Positions 1-10,094 of a DNA stretch of 64,000 bases are shown one piece after another (position 1 is the first letter of the stretch; each line of letters begins with the position of its first letter). Made by a program: the position numbers and the translations under genes. A model generated the notes under the pieces. That model was not told the DNA's origin, ran no database searches, and worked only from the letters and a program-made list of their open reading frames with translations. The stretch comes from Capitella teleta (Eukaryota; Annelida; Polychaeta; Capitellidae), in contig KB309954.1 in the NCBI GenBank assembly GCA_000328365.1, positions 2,890 to 66,889 of the forward strand, read 5' to 3'.

Positions 1-920
1 GCCATGGAATCGATTGCTGAAAAATGGTCACCCGTTATAGTCCTGCAAGAAGGAGACAGAATCTGATGCAGCCTGTATACAATCAAAAGTTCAATGCGAG
101 AAATTGTTGATTCTAATCTTCAACACTTCAGCATTGCTGCACGTATTCATGAGATATAAACGGGCAGAGACCGCGAAACCATTGATACAAATCGGATAAT
201 GAGGCTTGTGAGTACAAAGTGGTACCAACAGCCAGACAAGAATGTACATCACTTGGAAGCTCAATATACACAAGAAAAATAAATAAATAATAAATATATA
301 AATAAAGTAATAAATGAATAAATGAATAAATAATTGAAAAAAATGAAGATTTCCAAAAACAGGTATTTGAATTATTCTAGCTATGACTTGGAAATGACAA
401 TACTGAAAGGAAACATGAAAGCCGAGTATAAACCGGTTCTAAAATATCTAATAGTCTAGTTAAAACTGGTGCGATCCGAGATTCAGAATAATTATATAAC
501 ATGCATTAATACTGAGAAAGTCACTAGAGCACATTGAAATAAAGGAGTGTGAATGAATGCATGAATAATTAAATTTAAATATCAGGATCATTCAAAATAT
601 GGTTAAGCTGGATGAGATGAAGATAACACTATATCTATATATACATGTGCATACTAATTATTAATTTTATTATATGCATAATAGGCAGCAGTTTCAATTA
701 TATATACATATCTATATGCAGATGGAATTGCTCCTTCACGATGGGACAACAACAAAGATCAACCAATCATCTCAGCTTGAGCATTATACAACAACATGCT
801 TAAAAATACCAGCTGCATGAAAGGCGCCTCATCAATGATCACACAGTAGTAATCGCGACAGAATACCAAAGATACAATTTTCAGCATAATCATAATAATT
901 ACATTATTTACATCAGCGTT
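1..920. other. AT-rich spacer, no gene seen
   Basis: This stretch is AT-rich, with short runs of ATAA and TATA repeats (about 275-330 and 640-720). I see no convincing coding region or RNA gene. It lies downstream of the sulfotransferase gene, so its right end probably holds that gene's 3' untranslated region. Confidence 0.5.
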
Positions 921-3900
921 TTAAGTTCTTGGTTTGAACTTGTCGTGAGCATCCTCCAAACGAGCGATCACGCGGAGCTCGGCCTGTTGCATGCGGATGA
1001 GATCCAAGCGAGGGATGAGGTCGTAGGGGTCGACGGACGCCTTGAGGGGCTTTGGGAGGAGGGGCGAGAGTTGCGCCATCTGCATGAGACAGTGAAGAAT
1101 GCTCTGCTTGATGGGCACGTGCAGGTGGTTGGAGATGCGCAGGAGGTGGTTCTGAAGCTGAACAGGGTCAAACAGCTGGTTGTACTGCACAATGATCACA
1201 GGAATGGCAATGTCTAGGTACGAGTTGTAACGCTCAACCCAACGCTTGGCTTCCCTCTGAGAAAACTCCAGCCATTTCGTACCTAATAGTGAAATCATTC
1301 ATGACACCAAACGCTGGCTGTTTGAAAACTGACCATAATAAGTTTGCGGAGGATTCTCAATAAAGTTGAAAGGATCCATTTGCTGGGAGAATTGGGTTCG
1401 CAAAGTGTCTTTCATATCTCTGTATATGATGACAGCTGCTGTCATCGGAGGCATTGGATCAACATCATGACCAAGCACCATCAGAGCCTGGAAGAAACTT
1501 CTTCTTAGCCTCAGTTGAATCACTAAGGACCCCACTGACGCCAAATTGCGTACAGTAGAATAACATGCAAATCACGGTTAACATAAGCACCTTTGTCTTC
1601 TCCCCTTCGCCAGGGAAGTACGGGCTGCTGGAGTTGACAGCAACACTTCCCGTGTAATATCCGGTCACTTGCTCCACCATCTTGCGCAACCACATCTCCC
1701 CCGATCCAGGAGCAGCCAAGATGCCTGCAAAGCAAACGTCTCTTTCAAAATCACTGAGGCAATTCTAATCAAGATGAACTTAAATTTTGTTATGTGAATT
1801 CCATATGCCCTCTATATTCAATATGGACCATTATGGTCAAATTACCAATTCAGAATAACCTATGAGCTGATGATACAATATATATTCATTCATTCAGAGT
1901 ATGGAGTATGACATTTATATCACTGCCAATTTTGCAACACATGGTTGAACACAGATGAGCCATCTGACAAGGCAACATTTTTACTTATTGTTCAATTCTG
2001 TTGAAACCAAAATTAATTACTCCAGTAACAATTCTCACTCAGAAAATTTCATTTACATTGGAATGATTGGATAATTCGTGTGAAATATCAGATATTGAGG
2101 ATCGCAATTGTAACCACTAGATCAATGATGCAGGATTGGAAGGACAGCTCCTTCAGCCCATCAAAAGCTACCTGACAGACCGAACTTGTAATGTGTGGAT
2201 AAACGGAGTACAGTCAGAAAACCCTGCGGTAGACATTGGAGTCGTACAAGGTTGTGGCCTAGGACCCGTCATGTGGAACGTTTATTTTGCCCCCGTCTTT
2301 GATGCAGCACTAAACAAAGCTTTGGGATTTGCCGATGACCTGAATCTACTTGCAACTGACCAAAGAGATTTAGAGAACGCTTGAACGCAAGTTCTATGAA
2401 TCTCTCAAGATGCTCGCATCACCATGGAGCCTTCAGAAGAACAACTCATGGCGTTCTACCCACCAAGACATCCTCAACAAACTGAAACACAAGAAACAAC
2501 ACCACTTGTAGGTATCAACCTCAATCAAGACCTCAACATAAGAAAATCCTTAACAACGCTCACACAGCACAAGCACAGCTTATTCGTCTCAAACCTTACT
2601 GCTCAACACAACCACTACGCAGCATTTATAAGATGCTGATCTGGTCTGCAGTTGAGATAGGCTGCGTCTGTGTTGCCCACGCCGGAGATAACTGTCTGAG
2701 CAAACTCAAAAAATTCCAAAATACAGCTCTAAAAATTCTTGGGCTGGATCCAGGAGACAGCCTTACTACGAGAAGGAAGACAGGAGATGAAAAAATGCTC
2801 TATTATAAGCAAGTTGTGCTAGAGGGAGGGTCAAAATACATCACAAGAACACTCCTATAAAAACTTTGAATAATTTTCCCCCGGAGCATTGACAATATGC
2901 TTCCCCACAGCCGACTTGTAGTTTCAATTCAATCACAATCCATGTGGTTGTCAAATTTCTTTCAATGCATGTCAGCAGCAACCTCCTATTAAAGAGGACC
3001 TCTGGTTGTTTTGAACCAATAACGGATGATAGAGGATTCACTCCAAAAGACAAATACGCGTTTTGACTGACATATTTTTTGACAATACGCTTGCTGTTAG
3101 CTAGCTAATTCCTAGATACATTGAATTTAAGAGGTTTAAAATATCGCTTTCTTCTCGCGTTCGATTTCATACCGTCGTGACGGCATAAAAGTATTTCTCC
3201 TATTGTTAACAATGGGAGCCGTCGAGTGAGCAGATCTTTCAGCATTTTTCATAAAAGAAATCACGCACTCATCTCGTTTCAAGCTATTCTGCTTGAGCAG
3301 GAAATTTGTATTTTAATTTGTCTTGAATATCATTCACAGTTGGCCAAATTTTTTTTTAATTGTTTCTCGTCACCCAATAAAGCCCACAGAACCGATCTAA
3401 AAAGGTTCCAAGATGAACAGAGGTCCTCTTTAAGGCTACTGATGCATTCCAACCAATTAGTCGCCATTCAGAGTGATGGCGAGCGATGCATGATCAGTTA
3501 ATCACTCGATTTCAGCAGCCCTAATGGCTATATTATATAACGATTATATATAATCATATATAATCATAATGATAAATCGTTAAATGATATTTCATATTAC
3601 TTTCATTACTACTATCATGAATTATGGCGCATCACAAATGTCAAGATTGAAAGCCATGAGAAAGGCAACGGAATATATCAAACGAAACAGTGACCGAGTG
3701 ACTCACCAACAACAGCGTTCGGCTTCGGCGGCTTCCCAGGGACCACTTTCGGGGGAGGAGGCTGGTACCATCGCACCCCGGAGTTACACTCGACAAGAGA
3801 GCTATCTCCGAAAAAAAGCGAAGACACAGGTTTTTTATGGATCTTCAAAATAGTCAAATACACAGTTAGAAGCAAACTCATGCCAAGACAGAGGCATATT

Positions 3901-3974
3901 AGCCGCTTTGTTTTCCAACGAATGGCCCCCATCACCATTACAAACATCCGCCATGCTTTTATGCTTAGCGGCAT
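921..3974 (-). CDS. WSCD-like Golgi sulfotransferase
   Basis: A predicted type II membrane sulfotransferase that would move sulfate from PAPS to a glycan or protein in the Golgi; the acceptor is unknown. Exons (minus strand): 3974-3707, 1724-1591, 1487-1334, 1282-921. Phases agree and give 305 aa. Residues about 24-43 are a hydrophobic signal anchor after a basic cytoplasmic tail, followed by a proline-rich stem. The PAPS-binding P-loop is PGSGEMW (about 95-101), similar to PGSGNTW of WSCD1/2. The segment AAVIIYRDMKDTL in exon 3 corresponds to the second PAPS-contact region. The C-terminal part matches the WSCD catalytic domain, but the WSC domains of vertebrate WSCD1/2 (about 575 aa) are absent. 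Donors at introns 2 (GTGCTT) and 3 (GTCAGT) are weak. Several in-frame Met codons sit before the anchor, so the start could be slightly later. Intron 1 is about 2 kb and repeat-filled; the others are 103 and 51 bp. Confidence 0.83.
2110..2850 (+). mobile_element. 5'-truncated LINE reverse-transcriptase fragment
   Basis: This is a non-LTR retrotransposon remnant inside intron 1 of the sulfotransferase, antisense to it. The translation carries a reverse-transcriptase palm: YLTDRTCNVWING, then GVVQGCGLGPV (family form GVPQGSVLGP) and the catalytic FADD box at about 2329-2340. Downstream pieces in shifted frames resemble the thumb and connection region (EPSEEQLMAFYPP, then SKLKKFQNTALKILGL). The coding region is broken: a stop ends the palm segment near 2384, and the rest lies in two other frames (2424-2639 and 2633-2860). 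No endonuclease domain or complete 5' end is present. A CR1- or Jockey-like clade is likely but not proven. Confidence 0.75.
2989..3434. mobile_element. TTAA-flanked MITE with perfect terminal inverted repeats (copy 1)
   Basis: A 446-bp element lies inside intron 1 of the sulfotransferase. Its first 16 bases (2989-3004, TTAAAGAGGACCTCTG) are the exact reverse complement of its last 16 (3419-3434). The similarity continues imperfectly for about 13 more bases on each side. TTAA at both outer ends is the target duplication expected of piggyBac-type transposons. No transposase is present. A diverged second copy lies near 39470-39950. Confidence 0.75.
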
Positions 3975-4295
3975 AAAGTACTCAGAACGTAAATCTCAAC
4001 GGAGAGAGTTCCACGCTGTACAAATACATTTAGCATCGATTTGAACAGGGTAATCGGTTATAGATATTGTGTAGATATTGTGGGTTGAGTCGAGGAGAGA
4101 AAATTATTATTCGACCCTGCGATGGCACCCAAAAATAATGCAAATTTTCTTTATGATAGTGATAATATTATATTCACATATTTTTTTGGTGCCAAAAAAG
4201 CTTGTTCTTGGTGCACCATGGCTTCAGTTCCTCTCCTTTCATCACGGCACCATTTGAGTGCCCCCTCAGTTTAGCCTGAATTATATTCTGAAGTC

Positions 4296-4658
4296 ATGTG
4301 TGAAACTCCAGAGAAGGAAGATGCAGACGAAGAGGAGCGTGTTGTTGCCTTCATCGCTAAAATCAAGGGGAGTCTAAAAGAACAGAAGGGCCTCATCACA
4401 CGTTTCACCAACAAGATCCTCCTTGCTACTAAACACAGGACACAGGGTGAGATCGAACATTATCTTGAGAAAACAAGATCCTTGGTTGATGATTTTGAAG
4501 ATTTATTTGAACAATTTCAAAGTGCAACAGAAAGTGAAGCGCTATGGTTGCATTTTTACCTGTTTGACCTTGCACGTGTTTCACTTGGAAATTCTGTTCT
4601 CCTTGGTATTATAAAAATATTCAAATTAAAATGCATTCGACTTAAATTGGATATATAA
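4296..4658 (+). mobile_element. Possible Bel/Pao-type gag N-terminal relic
   Basis: An open frame of 120 codons starts with ATG and is acidic at its N-terminus. Its middle (residues about 20-70, containing KEQKGLITRFTNKI and then an amphipathic helix with paired Glu and Asp) looks like the helical N-terminal segment common in gag regions of Bel/Pao and related LTR elements. No protease, reverse transcriptase, integrase or LTR pair is recognisable around it, so at most it is a broken, old fragment. It could also be a small host gene or a chance frame; the resemblance is by eye only. Confidence 0.33.
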
Positions 4659-4659
4659 T

Positions 4660-6190
4660 CAGTCTCCATTTTGTATCAACTTTGTTGTTGTTGTTGTTGT
4701 GTGTTTTGTTCTCAAACCAATGAACATTGTGCTATTCCTTTTTTTGCTTCTCTTTGGTTGTATAATATAAGTTGTGGTGTTCAATAATGTTTTGGTTGCT
4801 TCCTTAACATGTTGTGTTACCTATTTTAAAAAATGGAGAGTGTCATGTACCATAAGAATGCATCTTATCTTCTTTTCATTTTCTTTTCTTTTCTTTTCTT
4901 CTTGATAAACTTCCTGCGGATGAGCGACTCTGGTCGGATCTGGTCGTGTGACCACCGGCAGAGAAGCTCGAGTCATCAAACAAAACACATCGACATGTTT
5001 CTCACCAATAATAGTGAGTCAATTACCATTTCATGTACTTACATTCATTCAAATATTATTTATCCTTTTTCGTAATAGCTTCATGCTAAGTGTCAATCAC
5101 GGCAATAAAGTGTATGGTGCAAAAGAATTGGTATATCACAGTCTTGTTGCTGGCTTATTGGTCAGTATGTGTTCATGTAGTCAGCAAACATTTTAATTGA
5201 GGAGATTAAGTTGTTGGGAAAATTGTTTAAGAAAATCAAAAACAAGATTGGGCACAATATACTCCCCTGAGGTACACCACTAAGAACTTTTTATCATTTT
5301 GAGGCACCATCATGTAATACCACTTGTTTAGACCCCAAAGCCAGCCAGTCGATTGATTTGTGACTGGCTGAGGCCTTTTTCGGCTGGCTAGTCAATCAGC
5401 TGACCTTTTTGTGGCTGATTAGCTGTGATTTTTTTTTCTGGCTGGCTCAGATCGGCTGCAGTGCTAATGCATATACATGTACATGGATTACATACATAAA
5501 TACATGTATGTTTTTGCTAAAATATGTCTAGTTGTATGAACAAGAAAATATCATTGAGAATTAGGGAGCTCATTTAGTTCAACTAAAGGAATGCTGCATG
5601 TTTAGTTTATGCTCGTGTCTGATACAAAATACTCGTAGATACTTTTAGTAAAGTCACCCCCTTTCCCCATGCCATTTTCTCTCATTTTTCTCTCGATTAA
5701 TTTGACCATGTGTCAATAAATTGATAGTACACCATCATTTGTTACACATATAGATTATGGAGAATACAGTAATTATAAGTATAGTCTCTGCCTATAATAA
5801 ATTTAATGCTTGCTGTTGTGTACATGCCTATGCCATGATGCTCCAATGCTGGGCAGCTGGTAGTTCCACAAGAGTTCCTGAATTCTCAGTTACATACCAT
5901 TCTCTTTGGCTTCTTGAGCGAAATCTAGAAGTGGCCAGTGCTCAGACTGGGACTCTAGAACACTTAGCGTACAGATTCTTGCATCAATAAGTGAGGAATA
6001 TAAAGAATTTTACGACTCTGTATGGGGTCAGCACATTGCAGATTGAAATCGTTAGAAATGAAAACCTGCTCAAGAAAGTCAACATTTCTTCGTTTCCTTG
6101 CTTCATCAAATATGTAAATTAGTAGATATCGTGTCAATAAAGTTAAAACAAGTTTGCTTAAGAAGTGGAGTTTATAGAAATAATGATTTA
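4660..6190. other. Spacer with low-complexity repeats
   Basis: No gene is supported. It contains a (GTT)n run near 4684-4700, a TTTTC/TTTCT microsatellite near 4885-4910, and a degenerate cluster of CTGGCTG and GATTAGCTG words at about 5338-5460 that reads as an old tandem array. Other open frames here are short and uneven in composition. Confidence 0.5.
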
Positions 6191-6300
6191 TGCTTCGTCT
6201 GAAACAAGAATTGTAATGCTCAGTATTCTAGATCCGGATCGAGCACTGGCCATTTTAAGGTTTCGCTCAGGGAGCCAATGAGACCAAACCATATTCGAGC
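6190..6300 (+). repeat. Interspersed repeat R1, copy 1
   Basis: This segment matches 31783-31925 in the same orientation. Both contain CTGGCCA followed by TTTAGGTTTCGC (copy 1 differs slightly), then CAGGGAGCCAATGAGACCAA. Both are preceded by a TCTGAAAC(A/G)AGAA stretch. The spacing between the two blocks differs by about 30 bases. The class of element is not recognised. Confidence 0.7.
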
Positions 6301-6399
6301 AATTGTTGTTTTACAAAATTGGCTGTGACGAATACTGTTGTTATATCAAAGTTCGACTGTACCATTATGTGTAAATGTGTGTCACGTCAAGCAATATGT

Positions 6400-6710
6400 T
6401 TAGGGAGCACCGAATAGTACAGTGGGTTAAACCGCTGTCTGCAATTCTATGCCGGCCACAGGCTTTATGATTGTGAATTATAATTGTAATCCGTTATAAT
6501 TGTAATTCTTCGGTGACTCTGCAATGCTGCCCAACTGCGTAACAAGGCCGGGCGCTGTATACTACTGTCTATATGGTGGTATGCAGAATAAAGAATCTTT
6601 GGGATTTATCGATAAGAGTAGGGGGTAAACCCCGGTCCCAGGCCTTCTGTTCTGACACCCGTATCACCCAAATGGGTTGGGTGGAGCCGTAAAACCCCAT
6701 CAATCAATCA
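6400..6710 (+). repeat. tRNA-derived SINE with conserved 3' body, copy 1
   Basis: The left end has a tRNA-like box A (TAGTACAGTGGGTTAAACC, 6415-6433). The 3' body (6501-6710) is about 90% identical to 19254-19460 and ends in a short tandem tail (CAATCAATCA). A promoter-like head, a shared body and a simple-repeat tail are the structure of a SINE. Box B is not clear. Confidence 0.7.
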
Positions 6711-7054
6711 TAATCAAGCAATATAGCAGATACTAAAAGATCCTATAATCATTCAAGGGTCTCTAGCAGATACCACAGTGCATGTATGAATTTCTATAAA
6801 CTTAGTACCTGAAACTCGCCTGATGTTTTTGATATCGCTAATACTAATTAAGCTCAGGACCAGTAAATCAAAACCTTGAAGGCTTGAACTCTGAATTAGA
6901 TGCCATTCAGCAACTGATACACTCTTCAAAAAGCTTAAAACTAGAAGTTGCTGAATCTGTGATACAAGCATCTTGTGTCTTTAGTTCAACCTGCAGGGTG
7001 TCTAGGTGGATTAATTCAATGCATTCAATGATTCGACAAGTGACAATAACAAGG

Positions 7055-7170
7055 TGACAATGGCTGAGTGGTCAGAGCTTCCTTTGTCGCCGCCAGAGGC
7101 TACTGGTGTTCAATGACACTCGACATCAAACAAAACCCAAAGAAGATGTGGGTGTTTGTTTATGTTTATT
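7055..7170 (+). repeat. tRNA-derived SINE head
   Basis: A clear polymerase III box A (TGGCTGAGTGGTC, 7061-7073) is followed about 34 bases later by a box B-like TGTTCAATGAC (7107-7117). The spacing suits a tRNA-derived promoter. The region does not fold as an intact tRNA, so I read it as a SINE head rather than a tRNA gene. Confidence 0.55.
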
Positions 7171-8595
7171 TGTTGGTTAAAGACTGTGATCGAGTCGCAC
7201 AACAACTGCAACGATTGGCATGTGAGCTAGTCTGGTCTAGTTTGCTGCATTCTGCTCCAATCACTTTCTCATGCACTCCCTGTCACAACGTGTGTTAACC
7301 TTGCATCAAACACCCGCTTGTTTTCACAACAGCGCCTTTTTGATTGATTGTCTAACGTGCACTGCCCATTAAATCTTCAATCGCGCAAGTTTTCAATTGA
7401 CTTAAGGCTTATTAGAGATAACATCTTAAATGATTTAACACATGTGTGTCAAACAGCACTCGCCACGTTTGTCTGAGAGGATAACTTGGCGCGAATTAAT
7501 TAACAGAGTTGCATCATAGGGTTGAAGTCAACTGGCTCTGTAGTTGTTGTGAACTTTGAGTTTTACTTGGAATCTGCTGTGTCACCCGAGTTCAATTAGT
7601 CACTCACTCGATGATCTATTAAAGCAAATGGAAGTTGGTCGCACTTTATTCCAATAACATTTCACAATATTGATTGTTAATGCTTTTCAAAACACAAGAC
7701 GCAAGCTTTCAAGTTTGCCGACAGCCTTGCATACTGTGAGAGATCTAAAGGAATAATCCAAATATACTATGATAAATTGGTGCTAATAACATATACACAT
7801 AGGACAGTAAAAGGCAGTCAGTGCTGAATAAAATTTGTATTTTAACTAAGCAATGGAGCCAAGAGATGAAATTAACAATCAAACATGAGTACAGCGACTT
7901 AATTAGCTCAAGAGTTTACAGTTCACTCCAACTTGGCTCGCTGACAGTGCTGAAACAGATACCCCGTTATTGCTTTCCACGCAGAGAAACAAACATTATC
8001 GTTCGTTTTTAAGGGCCTTACAGCTAATGATTAGTAAAATGTTCAGAACAAGATCTATTTTACATGGAAAATCCTTCAAAATGATCCATCTTCACTTAAT
8101 TTAGCAGTAAATGTGTAATTTCTGTGAATGATCATGATCACTCTGGTGTATTTTCTATAAATAAGAAAGCGTTCAATGATGTGTGAAACCCAAGTTAATC
8201 AAATCTGCCTGTAACTGCCAGGCATTTTTGAGTCAAGTTCAGCAACTCAGTCGCGAGCATTTTTGAAAGCCATCACAATGTGAGTTATTTACTATATTTA
8301 AATGAATTTGTTATTATATGAGTTATGTTATAGTTACATGAATATTCTACTCACTGTGATCATTTCATCACATTATTCACTATGGCGGTGCGGCTAAAAC
8401 GTCAGTTTTTCTTGTTAATCAATTGAAATTGTGTCCAGTTTCTGAAACAACAACGAACAACTATCATTGAATAAAAGTTGTGTTCATACACCATGTTCAC
8501 CGCCTTGACACTCCATCAGTAGAAACACTGCCGCTGCGCAAGTGGCGCTACTGGTCACTTTTATTCAACACAATAGGGGAGATAGGCTTGGTCTC
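7170..8595. other. Spacer, nothing recognised
   Basis: AT-rich sequence with only short chance frames. No splice-linked coding segments, RNA genes or clear repeats were found. Confidence 0.45.
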
Positions 8596-8599
8596 CCAA

Positions 8600-8790
8600 G
8601 TTCTTTGATAGGCATCAACTTCGATAAAATTGAAATATAATTGATAGGGATAGCAGCATGACTTGTTAGACTAACCATACCAAGTATTTAATTTTTCTTA
8701 TCCTGAGTGGTTAATACACTGTGACAAGTTTTGTAACACTCTCGGAACAAGTATCTGAGTTTTATACAGTGTTATCAGGTTATACCAGCA
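8600..8790 (+). repeat. Interspersed repeat R2, copy 1
   Basis: It shares an ordered series of blocks with 20845-21010: GGCATCAA(C/T)TTCGA, then AAAATTG, then GATAGG(G/A)ATAGCAGCATGA, then a TAGGTATTTA-like stretch. The matches are in the same order and orientation, which indicates two old copies of one dispersed element. It has no coding capacity and its family is unknown. Confidence 0.65.
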
Positions 8791-9229
8791 TTATTCACTG
8801 TCTTCAGCTCAGGAACGTGAAGAGAGCAAAAGCGTTTGATCGATTAGGGTCTCATAATTCCCGCTAAATTTCATGTTCTGACATTATTCCTGGATTATTT
8901 TATTTTATTCGAAAATCTATCGATATTTCCCGACAGAAGTGTAAGTTATGTCACTAGTATGTTACGAAAGATCATTGTCACATCTACAATATCCTACCTC
9001 TAAATTTAGCCTGTATAACTTGTGACAGGTTTCGGGCGATAATACAGTGTCTTGCCCATTCAGGGACCTGTTTTTCTGTCAACTTCAACTTGGACCGTCA
9101 CCGTGACGTCAGAACCAGAAATTTGGTTGGACCAGATATGCGTTGCATGAAAAACGCTCCACTGTAGTCAGGATGGTAATCACACAACAAACAGATACGT
9201 ACTTGGCTTAGCGGCTCGGCTGCATCGGA

Positions 9230-10094
9230 GACACGTGTTCGCCGTAACTGGTTCTTCACAACTAAGCGCCGAGCCAGGGGGTCGTGACCTCAGCTCGGGG
9301 CACCAGCAGGGTCAAGGCGACGGGGTCAATGATCACGTGATCACTCCAGACCACATTCTACCCTCTCATAAAGAACTGGGTCCTGGGTCCACCGGACGTC
9401 ATGCATGGCTAATTGGGGGAAAAGGCGATCATCACATTGAAGTAAGGTGTTACGCCTTCCTGCAATGTGGTTATACCCACTAAAAGAGAGCTAAGTGAAT
9501 GGCTTAACTAAACGAGCACCGTCCTGGTGGACTACCAGAAGAGAGACCTTGGTTGCGACCTGGTGTTCAGCCTCATCCCAATCAGTGATGCTGTTCATGG
9601 AAGCAATCTCTCCATCAGCCGCAAGTTTGTCATGAGCTGTATCAATATGGACCGTACCAGCGCACTGTTTGTCTCGACATCTGCTGTCCTCTTGCAGATG
9701 ACTCGAATTGAATACTCCGATCCCGAATTTGCGTCGCATCGGATCCTGATCAACATCCATGTTTTCAGACCCCAAATGATTAACCTCCTCCTCAACAGTA
9801 CGTGCGAAAGATGGCTTCATTTGATTCATTGAAAATTCCAGCAAACGGATCTTTGCGAGCATATCTTCACATAAACAGCTAAAACTCAAGACCTTAGTTT
9901 AGTTGAACCCGAAACTGTTCCATAATTTCCAGGTTCTCGGTTGTGACCTCCTTATCCAGTGGGCTGAAACGAGGTTTGGACTGTGACGCACTCCGCCTTG
10001 ATGGATTGTCACCTGGTAACGGATCGCTGACTGACAAACTGCTGAATGACCTACTCAGAACCACAGCTTCATCAATTTCAATTGCAGGTCCACA
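9230..10094 (-). other. Coding-like region upstream of POLD1, unassigned
   Basis: This stretch is richer in CG than the spacer to its left and carries several minus-strand frames that read like protein. One runs through about 10050-9910 (ending near LEIMEQFRVQLN), one through 9889-9491 (CEDMLAKIRLLEF and onward), and one through about 9430-9240. I cannot join them with good splice sites, and no family is recognised. A divergent gene sharing a promoter region with POLD1 is possible. Chance is also possible. Confidence 0.25.

Noticed and set aside
7055-7120. A functional tRNA gene
   Set aside because: Boxes A and B are present, but I could not form acceptor and anticodon stems, so it is treated as a SINE head.
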